A stretch of 10,102 nucleotides of DNA from JAMDCX01 sp049977145 (lineage in GTDB: Bacteria; Planctomycetota; Phycisphaerae; WQYP01). Both the position numbers and the translations under genes were made by a program. The stretch covers positions 1-10,102 of the forward strand of contig JBMFGW010000120.1 of assembly GCA_049977145.1 (NCBI GenBank), in the 5' to 3' direction. How positions within the stretch are numbered: position 1 is the stretch's first letter; each line of letters begins with the position of its first letter. The notes beneath the pieces are model-generated. The model was not told the DNA's origin. It saw only the letters and a list, made by a program, of their open reading frames with translations, and did not search any database. This document shows, one piece after another, positions 1 to 6,014 of this stretch.

Positions 1-563
1 CTGATCATGCCCATGCCAGCAAGTTGAGCCTTGTATTTGCCCGGGAGACTAAGATCAAAGATGTGGGAAACGTTCAACGGCACCAGGGCGTACCGCGCGC
101 CCGGCGGAGCGCCAGCGGCTACTCTGGATGTAAACTGCGGAGTACGATACCCTTCGCCAACGCTCCGCAACAGGCGGGTAGCGCGGACGGTGTTAGGTCC
201 CCAGCACCATGTTCCCGGAAAATTAAGCCAAACCGGAACCGACCCGGCTAAAGGTAAAAACCGCCCTCCGCGGTTGACCAACGTAACGCGCAGGCGCAGG
301 GTACCACCCGACGCGACTTCGCCCGGCCCGGAAATTTCTAAGGTACCGCCGCCGCTGGTCCTCGCGCTCACTGGCGAGGAAGGAATATGCGGTTTCGCCC
401 ATGGCTCGGTCGCGACTCCCGGCGCAGCGGACGCCGATGCAGCCGGAGCGGAAAAAAATCCAGTGGCGAAAACCGTTATCAATTCCACTGCCAGGACGGG
501 ACCACCAAGCCCAATGAGTCTCGTAAGCGTGGCCGGGATATACTTCAAGAAATTCTTCAACAT
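1..563 (-). CDS. Exported beta-rich protein, N-terminal 187 residues only (3' end cut by window)
   Basis: This frame was read by hand from ATG at 563 and stays open to base 1 with no stop, giving 187 codons. It is preceded by GGAG. The start MLKNFLKY and a long hydrophobic stretch (about 10-40) ending FFSAPAASASA form a signal peptide or anchor, followed by a Pro/Ala-rich spacer. From about residue 74 the pattern is an Ig-like sandwich: GTLEISGPGEVASGGTLRLR, then VTLVNRGGRFLPL, VPVWLNFPGTWCWGPNTV and, near the edge, VSHIFDLSLPGKYKAQLAG. The phrase FDLSxPGxY is typical of a closing strand in BsuPI-like and related extracellular Ig folds. That is known in general; membership here is inferred. 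Its position as the next gene after the second domain A/Ig-like pair suggests it belongs to the same operon. The function is unknown. Confidence 0.78.
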   Translation of the reverse strand, partial: MLKNFLKYIPATLTRLIGLGGPVLAVELITVFATGFFSAPAASASAAPGVATEPWAKPHIPSSPVSARTSGGGTLEISGPGEVASGGTLRLRVTLVNRGGRFLPLAGSVPVWLNFPGTWCWGPNTVRATRLLRSVGEGYRTPQFTSRVAAGAPPGARYALVPLNVSHIFDLSLPGKYKAQLAGMGMI

Positions 564-571
564 AGGTTTAG

Positions 572-575
572 CTCC
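572..575 (-). promoter_or_regulatory. Ribosome binding site for the left-edge gene
   Basis: The minus strand reads CCGGAGC with GGAG 8 bases before ATG at 563, within the 63-base gap after the 505-aa gene. I found no hairpin-plus-T terminator in that gap, so the genes are probably co-transcribed. Confidence 0.65.
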
Positions 576-626
576 GGTTAAGTCGGTGACGCTTGATTCC
601 CCAGTGGCAATTTTAGCTCGAGATTC

Positions 627-2144
627 CTATTTGTGGAACCCGGGTGCCAGTCCATACCACTCGGGGTATTTATTTGTTGCCGTACCCTTAGGATTCTGTG
701 ACGACGATGTGTTGCTAATTCCCCAGTTGCTTCCCTGAAACTGATCAGTCCCGCCCCAATTCCAATCGACTGAGTCTACCGGCACCCAAATCGATCCGGA
801 GATAGATGGCTTGTACAACAGCCACATCGTCGCGTGGTCCGCAACCGTGATCTTAAATGCACTCCCGTCGGACGCTGGGACATCGGACGGTGCCGCCGCA
901 GGATTGTCATTAGTCTGAAATGTCCCCAAGCTCCCGTAGGGAAAGCCCGTGTCCAATCCCTCACCGTAAGCGCTACCGAGTGGATTGCCGTTGGAATCGA
1001 AGTAGACCTGTGCGAGCGAATAGACCTGAACCCAATCGAATTTACCACTAAATCCTGCAATCTGACCGGGTGTTGCGCTAAAATCAATCCCGTCCTGATA
1101 AGGCTGGGGGTATGGGCTTCCTGGGTCATGGTCTATAAGGAACGCATCACCGAAATCCATCGCGCCGTCCCCTTTATCTGTATCCGTTCCACCACAAACA
1201 ACCGAAGTTGTTGTTGCGAGATTCTCGGAGGGCTTAGCAACGCTAAATGTCGTCTGCGCCGGCGGAATGCTTACCCCTTGGGGCGTGACGCTCGCATCGT
1301 GGTCGCCGGCGGCGACGTAGTAGTAAGGGTAGCCGAATGAATAGATGGCGGACGGACTAGCCGGATCGAGAGGAGACACTTGGGTGAAACCCGTGGTCGG
1401 GTTCCAACCCGCAATAGCCGCGGATCCATTCCCCCCGGCACCATCGATCGTCCAAGTGAAAGCATCGGCCATATCCGACGGGGCCAACTCAACACCGATT
1501 TGTATCGGCCACCCGGCGTGGACATCGACGGTCTTGTTGGTGACCACCGTGCCGCTATCGGAGTTGCCGCCAGCGACCGGCCCGGAGTAGGTAATATCCA
1601 ACGTGTAGCTCGTTAGTTTCGCAGGCCCGGCGTTGCCGCTGCCGCTCCAAAACTGATTGGATTTCGTGTCGACAACCATTACCGAGCATTCCACGGAAAC
1701 CTTCCAATAGCCGGGAACGTAGGGAGTAAACGTCAATGTTGCACTTGAACTCCCCGACGGCTGCGCCGGGCTTATAGAAGCATTATAGCTGGAATTCGAA
1801 GCAGTTGCGTAGGTTCCATTTTGCGTTCCGGTAAACAATACGCTGGTGACCGACCAGGTGTATGCTGCGGATAAATCACCTTCGGAAACACCTGACGGCG
1901 GCGTGTAACTGGCCGACAGGCTTGAGGTGGCGGAACTGTTAACCTTGACAGGATTGGGCGAAAACGCTCCCATGTTTGCTGTCACGGTCACCGGCCCCGC
2001 GTAGGTCAGGGCCATGGCGACGCGTGCCACCAGCAGTAATACGGCGGCCACACCAGCCACCGCGCCGAACCAGCGCACCACGCCGCTGCGGAAGCGTGGC
2101 AACAGATTTTTCCATCTCCCGAACGCTCGTAGAGTCTTATCCAT
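627..2144 (-). CDS. Secreted Ig-like protein B2 with aromatic C-terminal module, function unknown
   Basis: This protein has 505 residues. ATG at 2144 was chosen over TTG at 2165 because AAAGGAG stands 9 bases before the ATG. The N-terminus is long and basic (residues 1-24, with WKNLLPRFR), followed by a hydrophobic segment (26-46) ending ARVAMALT. It is either a signal peptide cut near 45 or an uncleaved anchor. SPNPVKV (62-68) opens Ser/Thr-rich Ig-like strands to about 310, including YTWSVTSV (95-102) and GYWKVSVEC (145-153). The C-terminal module has KFDWVQVY (368-375), LDTGFPYG (397-404), MWLLYKP (440-446) and WVPVDSVDWNW (453-463), followed by a Ser/Asn-rich end. I recall this aromatic order from uncharacterised secreted proteins but cannot name the family. 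Like the 557-aa protein, it follows a domain A gene and shares PNPV and KFDW, suggesting the two are distant paralogues. No catalytic motif is seen. Confidence 0.86.
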   Translation of the reverse strand: MDKTLRAFGRWKNLLPRFRSGVVRWFGAVAGVAAVLLLVARVAMALTYAGPVTVTANMGAFSPNPVKVNSSATSSLSASYTPPSGVSEGDLSAAYTWSVTSVLFTGTQNGTYATASNSSYNASISPAQPSGSSSATLTFTPYVPGYWKVSVECSVMVVDTKSNQFWSGSGNAGPAKLTSYTLDITYSGPVAGGNSDSGTVVTNKTVDVHAGWPIQIGVELAPSDMADAFTWTIDGAGGNGSAAIAGWNPTTGFTQVSPLDPASPSAIYSFGYPYYYVAAGDHDASVTPQGVSIPPAQTTFSVAKPSENLATTTSVVCGGTDTDKGDGAMDFGDAFLIDHDPGSPYPQPYQDGIDFSATPGQIAGFSGKFDWVQVYSLAQVYFDSNGNPLGSAYGEGLDTGFPYGSLGTFQTNDNPAAAPSDVPASDGSAFKITVADHATMWLLYKPSISGSIWVPVDSVDWNWGGTDQFQGSNWGISNTSSSQNPKGTATNKYPEWYGLAPGFHK

Positions 2145-3210
2145 TGGACGCTTCTCCTTTTCCAAGTTTTCCTGAGTTTGGCTGTAAATCGTGATCTTTG
2201 GCCATGAATTGCTTCAGTCCCTTCCATTGTTTGAGCATGGCGTGGAACGCTTTGTCCATGTTCGTGTCGAACACCTCGCGGTCCGGCTGGGCCCAGATAT
2301 CCAGTTTCCAGCGCCAGCGGGCCAGCAGTGCTGCTGGCGCTTTGTGGTAAGCAGCGGCACGATACGCCAATAATCTCACTGGCCAGCGGGCGGCCAAGCC
2401 CAGATTGCCGAAGGCATGTTTGGCCAAATCCCAAGTTGAGACCGCGTCAACGAGCTTGCCGCTTTGCGTGTAACTGATGGGCATTTCCGGGGCGCGATAA
2501 TTGACACCCCACAGGCAGAGCATCGCTTGATTTTTCCCGGCTCCCGGCGTTGCTGATCGTTGTTCGTTGAGCGCGAGTCCCGATGGCAATCGGGATTGAT
2601 CGTTGAAGCGTAGCGCCATGTCGGCTTTGTCTATGAATATGCCGCTGATCTCCGTATTCAGGCTTGAGCCGCGGACAATACGTACCATATATTGGCCCGG
2701 CCCGGCGAGGGCGAATCTGGTGTAAACCGGATTCCAGATATTCACGGCACGGGTTTCCGCCAGTGGTGTCGCCGCCATCGCCCAATTGCCCCATTGCTGG
2801 GCGGCGGGATTTTTGGGAAATACCATCGCAGAGAGAATGGGCCGGGTCATGGCCCGGCAATACGCCTGCGGCAACGGATAAACTTCCACAAGCCAATCCC
2901 GCTGGCGGTTGTAGAGATAATGCCCATCTTTGTTAAACAGATAGAGGCTTAATCGATAGATTCCCGCCTTCTTAAGGTGCACACGAATCCACAAATCCGG
3001 GCCTTGGAAGGTTGTGGGATAGGTTTCGCCATGGTCATCCCAGTTGGTCTGCCTGCGATAGCCCAGTTGCGGGATGTAAAGCGATTTGGGATTGTTTGTA
3101 TCGGCCCGGTATTCCCATTCCCGCATACTTTCAAAGGGCCAACGGTGATGCGGTCCGCAGAAGGCATCCACGTTGGTTGCGCAGTCGGGCGAATTAACGT
3201 AATAGGTCAA
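2137..3210 (-). CDS. Galactose-binding-like domain A protein with helical tail, second copy
   Basis: The coordinates use the first conventional start-like codon, TTG at 3210. It has no ribosome site, and conserved sequence continues upstream to 3318, so the real N-terminus is probably elsewhere. Numbering from TTG, the sandwich domain carries RQTNWDDHGETY (53-64), LWIRVHLKKAGIYRLSLY (73-90), FNKDGHYLYNRQRDW (92-106) and YTRFALAGPGQYMVRIVRG (163-181), then EISGIFID (187-194). The matching blocks occur in the same order in the propeller protein at 7722-10102. The strand pattern and the final SGIFID resemble secreted galactose-binding-like sandwiches with TQGxW..YG at their start (recalled, not searched). 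Residues 250-345 are helical and Trp/Arg-rich, like the tail of the other copy. There is no signal peptide in this frame, which is odd for such a domain and supports fusion to the exported helical protein upstream. The stop overlaps the next start by 8 bases (ATGGATAA). Confidence 0.83.
   Translation of the reverse strand: MTYYVNSPDCATNVDAFCGPHHRWPFESMREWEYRADTNNPKSLYIPQLGYRRQTNWDDHGETYPTTFQGPDLWIRVHLKKAGIYRLSLYLFNKDGHYLYNRQRDWLVEVYPLPQAYCRAMTRPILSAMVFPKNPAAQQWGNWAMAATPLAETRAVNIWNPVYTRFALAGPGQYMVRIVRGSSLNTEISGIFIDKADMALRFNDQSRLPSGLALNEQRSATPGAGKNQAMLCLWGVNYRAPEMPISYTQSGKLVDAVSTWDLAKHAFGNLGLAARWPVRLLAYRAAAYHKAPAALLARWRWKLDIWAQPDREVFDTNMDKAFHAMLKQWKGLKQFMAKDHDLQPNSGKLGKGEASNG
2154..2160 (-). 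promoter_or_regulatory. Ribosome binding site for the 505-aa secreted protein
   Basis: The minus strand reads AAAGGAG, 9 bases before the ATG at 2144. It lies within the last codons of the domain A gene. It favours ATG 2144 over TTG 2165, and the 8-base overlap of stop and start implies coupled translation. Confidence 0.75.
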
Positions 3211-3318
3211 ATCGAACGCGGCGGAGCACAGTGCGCCATATTCCCTGCCATAACGGGCGGTCCAATCGCCCTGCGTGCGCCAATCGTTACGCAGGAAACG
3301 GGCATAGGGCCTAACGTC
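3211..3318 (-). other. Conserved in-frame coding extension of domain A without a normal start codon
   Basis: The frame of the next gene stays open upstream of its first TTG (3210) for 36 codons, back to a TAA at 3319-3321. These codons read RPYARF, then DWRTQGDW and RYGREYGALC. They match VPYALPSDWRTEGNW and CYGTFADVC in the propeller protein (about residues 398-423), so this stretch is almost certainly translated. It contains no ATG, GTG or TTG. CTG codons at 3294 and 3231 are the only near-start codons, and neither has a good ribosome site. The TAG of the helical gene lies at 3311-3313, in the frame one base away. Confidence 0.75.
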
Positions 3319-4393
3319 TTACCGCACTGGCCTTCATAGATTGCCATTTCGCCAGGGCCGCCTGTATCTGCTTTTGCCAGGGGCCGGGAAGATTCTCAAA
3401 TTTCGGATACCAGTTGCCAATAATGTCACCGGCTTGCACCACCGCCGCCTTCTGCTGCGGTGTTCTGGCAAAGCCATAATCCACATTCAGCGCATCGGCC
3501 ATGCGATAAAACACCTCCGCCGAATGCGGGCCGTGCGAGCCATAATGGCTCAAGTATGCCCCGACCGCGACCTGCAACTTCCGTAATTTCAACATATAAA
3601 ACAAATTCAGCACCCGTAGATAACGCAGTTGCTCCAAAGCGCTCTTATATTGCTTCAGATGTGGAAAACCCAAGGTCAGCGCCATCGGCGTGTTGCCCGC
3701 ATTCCCGTTGCCACCGCCTGACCCGACGGGCGGCTTGGCCGGGTTTGGGGGAGGAATTTTCCCCGCATTGATCACAGCCACCTTGGCCTGGCCGATCGCT
3801 TTCTCAATGAGTTGCACGCGATGGTTGGGGTCTCTCATTTCCGCCAGGCGCAGATTCAGCAGATACATGTACAGTTTGGTAGGCTGCGGCCCCGAAGCAG
3901 TCAACCCCGCCGCCACCGCCTGTTCCACCCATGCCGATTTCTTATGTTTGCCCAGCCAAGCCAATACCGGCGGAATAAACTTCAGCAGTTTATTTTGATT
4001 ATGGATATTCCCCTGCGCATGGCAAAGTTCCGCGAAGCAGGCCACAAACGCATCCTCATCCTTCAGACGAGCCAAACAGAACGTTCTCGCCCGCGTAGCC
4101 GGGAACCAGAGAAATGGCCGCGATTTATCATCCGCGAACGCCTGCATTTTCGCGGCGAGTTTGGCCAAATCGGTTGAATTATCCGTAACCACCGCCGTGG
4201 CAATGCGGATGTAATAGGGGTTGAGTATCTTAATCGCCGGATCATCCCTGAACCGAAGCCTACTCTTGCGCAGCTGTGCCCGTTGCCTGGCAATGGTCGC
4301 GTGGCTATTAGTTATGCTCGTGGCCCTGCCGTCAGCGCAGATTACGGAAATCAATAGCATGATAATGAGCGGGTATCGTTTAGTTTTCCCCAA
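3311..4393 (-). CDS. Exported alpha-helical (TPR-like) protein, 360 aa; possibly the N-terminal half of a split gene
   Basis: Translation starts at TTG (4393), supported by AAAGGAG 8 bases upstream. Residues 1-24 are a signal peptide: basic KTKR, hydrophobic core LIIMLLISVICA, then polar residues. The mature protein is helix-rich, with Ala/Leu pairs and aromatic residues spaced as in tetratricopeptide or similar alpha-solenoid repeats, for example 71-130, 135-205 and 243-355. I could not fix a repeat register, so TPR is a guess. A Pro/Gly/Asn-rich linker (about 211-237) splits it into two helical lobes. The final residues (KWQSMKASAVRR) end at a TAG at 3311. The next coding frame, +1 relative to this one, begins precisely there with conserved domain A sequence and lacks its own start and export signal. 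This protein may therefore really continue into that domain. No enzymatic motif is seen. A periplasmic scaffold role is inferred from fold type only. Confidence 0.83.
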   Translation of the reverse strand: MGKTKRYPLIIMLLISVICADGRATSITNSHATIARQRAQLRKSRLRFRDDPAIKILNPYYIRIATAVVTDNSTDLAKLAAKMQAFADDKSRPFLWFPATRARTFCLARLKDEDAFVACFAELCHAQGNIHNQNKLLKFIPPVLAWLGKHKKSAWVEQAVAAGLTASGPQPTKLYMYLLNLRLAEMRDPNHRVQLIEKAIGQAKVAVINAGKIPPPNPAKPPVGSGGGNGNAGNTPMALTLGFPHLKQYKSALEQLRYLRVLNLFYMLKLRKLQVAVGAYLSHYGSHGPHSAEVFYRMADALNVDYGFARTPQQKAAVVQAGDIIGNWYPKFENLPGPWQKQIQAALAKWQSMKASAVRR

Positions 4394-4401
4394 GCGTTTT
4401 A

Positions 4402-4408
4402 CTCCTTT
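4402..4408 (-). promoter_or_regulatory. Strong ribosome binding site before a TTG start
   Basis: The minus strand reads AAAGGAG with an 8-base spacer to TTG at 4393. It is the best evidence that translation begins at this TTG. The next in-frame ATG (4360) would leave too short a signal peptide and has no comparable site. Confidence 0.75.
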
Positions 4409-4451
4409 GTCTCACGCGCCGAGGCTTGGCCGCCGTTCAGCGCCAGGCCCG

Positions 4452-4634
4452 CTAAGGTGCCCCGGAGCAAAGATGCCCCGTGGTCTCCATGCCCGCGGCC
4501 CGTGATAAAATAAATATATCTGAAGCCACATCCAGCAATCCGTACAGGATTTCGACAAGACGCCAAGTCCATTCGCTCTTCCGCACCAACCAACATTTCG
4601 CGAATTCCCAGGTTGCAAGCATTAACTCGATCAT
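4452..4634 (-). CDS. Possible small coupled protein, 60 aa
   Basis: An ATG at 4634 overlaps the TGA of the 453-aa gene as ATGA, a classic arrangement for termination-reinitiation. There is no separate ribosome site. The product is Trp-rich in its first half (TWEF, CWLV, EWTWRL). An amphipathic or weakly hydrophobic helix follows (VEILYGLLDVASDIFIL, about 27-43), so a small membrane-associated protein is possible. Two facts weaken the call. All three minus-strand frames are open across most of 4412-4596, and a second frame (4399-4596, ATG at 4596, 65 aa) ends in a TAA directly after the ribosome site of the next gene, which would also suit an operon. If neither is translated, this is simply a spacer of about 240 bases. 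No similarity is recognised. Confidence 0.4.
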   Translation of the reverse strand: MIELMLATWEFAKCWLVRKSEWTWRLVEILYGLLDVASDIFILSRAAGMETTGHLCSGAP

Positions 4635-5992
4635 GGTTTGGCTGCTAGTATTAGTTGGCGCGGCGGCGCGAGCGGCGGCAGGGGTGTCCCCAGGTAACTG
4701 GCATCACCCCCCGCCCACTCCAATGGGAACGGGAGTATCTCGGTCGTGCTTGGGAGCCGCAGGAATGCAGACCGGATATCGGTTTTTCGCAGTACTTCCT
4801 TCACGATGGGCATCATTATGGCCGCAGTCCCCTGTGAGAACAATGAATACCCAGGCCTCCTAGTGAAAAATACCTTTTCTGCGCGAGGCGAAAGGATAGG
4901 ATGTTTCTGATAAATATAAATGAAAACACCGGGCTGTCCCTTTACGGGCAGCAGCTTCCGCCGCGCTATTGCTGACATCGGGATTCCCGTGTTTTGGGAG
5001 TAATACCTATAATTGCCTGATCCTGGCAGAATAATCGTGGGCGATCCGAGCAACCTCATTACAAACTGCGTTTTCAGAAAACGTGCGGGGTCCAGTCCCG
5101 TTCCCCTGCGAAGACAGGCGGATATCAATTTTCCCACGTCAGCAGCGTAGTTGGCCTTACATTGCATGATCAGCACCGACCCGGATAGACCATTAATCCT
5201 GATAATCAACCGGCGGAGGTGCCGCTCCATTGGGCGAAAGGCGCTAACCATCGGCCGCCCCATCAGGCTCTCCTGCAGCGAGGTTTCCTCCGCGTTCCAA
5301 GGGGCGGTGCGGGCTCCCCGCAATTCCGGAAAACACCTGTCCGTTAAGACGTACAATAATCCGGCTTGCTGGATGCTCAGAAACGCTTGCGGTGCGACGG
5401 TCGCACCGACACGAGGAAATTTTCGGCGCAGTGCCGCCGTGAACTCCTTTAGTGTCATAGCGTGCAGGGCACAGCTCGCGTACAGGTCGCCTTGGCGCTG
5501 TTCGCAGGCAGCCACGGCGGTCAAGTAAGCATTAACAGACCGAGATCGAAGGTAGGGGGTTGCCGCCGGCGCGTACGTCGCGAAAAACGTCGCCAAAACC
5601 TTCTCCCTTAGGAACGCATACAGCGCACCTCTCAGGCCGGTGCGGTAGGCCCCGAGTATGGTGCGCCGCAGCCCGTAGCGGGCACCGGGTTTGTACCTCT
5701 TTCCGCCCATCGGACCAAGGCTATAATCCCGCCACATCACCCGTTTCGTTTCCAGCGGCCCGGAACAGTAGGCAGCTAAGACGCTGTCCAGCCCGGCCTC
5801 ACTTTCGCGACGGTCCAGCAGCGTCAGATCGCGGTAGCGGACAGGTTTACCCGCGTAGTACACCCCCAGCGATGCAGGAAGGCGTATAGACGCAAATTTC
5901 TGCTGCCCCTGCGCAATAATTTCGGGCAGCAGAACGCCGCAGGCTAGTAGGGCGAGGGTAAACCATCCCCGCCCCGAATGTGTTGTTGTCAT
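4631..5992 (-). CDS. Exported protein of unknown family, 453 aa
   Basis: I do not recognise this family. The start is ATG at 5992, preceded by GGAG. The frame opens upstream to 6115, but that extension overlaps the 557-aa gene and places a signal peptide internally. Residues 1-30 (THSGRGWF, then a hydrophobic run ending IIAQG) form a signal peptide. LLAC near residue 18 is a poor lipobox because the hydrophobic stretch continues past the Cys. The mature protein is mixed alpha/beta and strongly basic, with many Arg. Recognisable stretches are YYAGKPVRYRDL (45-56), a Cys-containing helical middle, SGSVLIMQCKANYAADVGKL in the second half, and a Pro-rich end near residues 435-447. I see no zinc-binding, nucleotide-binding or protease motif. 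It lies between the two domain A/Ig-like pairs, and its stop overlaps a possible start as ATGA, so it is translationally linked within the operon. Confidence 0.82.
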   Translation of the reverse strand: MTTTHSGRGWFTLALLACGVLLPEIIAQGQQKFASIRLPASLGVYYAGKPVRYRDLTLLDRRESEAGLDSVLAAYCSGPLETKRVMWRDYSLGPMGGKRYKPGARYGLRRTILGAYRTGLRGALYAFLREKVLATFFATYAPAATPYLRSRSVNAYLTAVAACEQRQGDLYASCALHAMTLKEFTAALRRKFPRVGATVAPQAFLSIQQAGLLYVLTDRCFPELRGARTAPWNAEETSLQESLMGRPMVSAFRPMERHLRRLIIRINGLSGSVLIMQCKANYAADVGKLISACLRRGTGLDPARFLKTQFVMRLLGSPTIILPGSGNYRYYSQNTGIPMSAIARRKLLPVKGQPGVFIYIYQKHPILSPRAEKVFFTRRPGYSLFSQGTAAIMMPIVKEVLRKTDIRSAFLRLPSTTEILPFPLEWAGGDASYLGTPLPPLAPPRQLILAAKP

Positions 5993-5998
5993 AGATAT

Positions 5999-6002
5999 CT
6001 CC
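5999..6002 (-). promoter_or_regulatory. Ribosome binding site deciding the start at 5992
   Basis: The minus strand reads GGAG, 6 bases before the ATG at 5992 and inside the 22-base gap after the stop of the 557-aa gene. It favours this ATG over the longer open frame reaching back to 6115, which would overlap the upstream gene by about 100 bases. Confidence 0.7.
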
Positions 6003-6014
6003 AACCCGCGAATA

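Noticed and set aside
564..626. Eight-base direct repeat GAGCTAAA (minus strand, at 612-619 and 567-574) as an operator
   Set aside because: It is short, unsupported by symmetry, one copy overlaps the ribosome site, and such a repeat can arise by chance.
31..738. Plus-strand open frame of 235 codons
   Set aside because: It runs antisense through the left-edge exported gene and the end of the 505-aa gene, has no ribosome site and has a Pro/Arg-rich shadow-like composition.
3207..3305. 32-residue frame starting at ATG 3305 and ending in a TGA overlapping TTG 3210, as a coupling leader
   Set aside because: Its reading frame conflicts with the strongly conserved DWRTQGDW/RYG codons in the other frame, and it has no ribosome site.
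3311..3318. Programmed +1 frameshift of the RF2 type at the TAG
   Set aside because: The context CGT TAG G does not match the known CUU UGA C slip site and no upstream internal Shine-Dalgarno is placed for it, so recoding is only one option under the frame-break finding.
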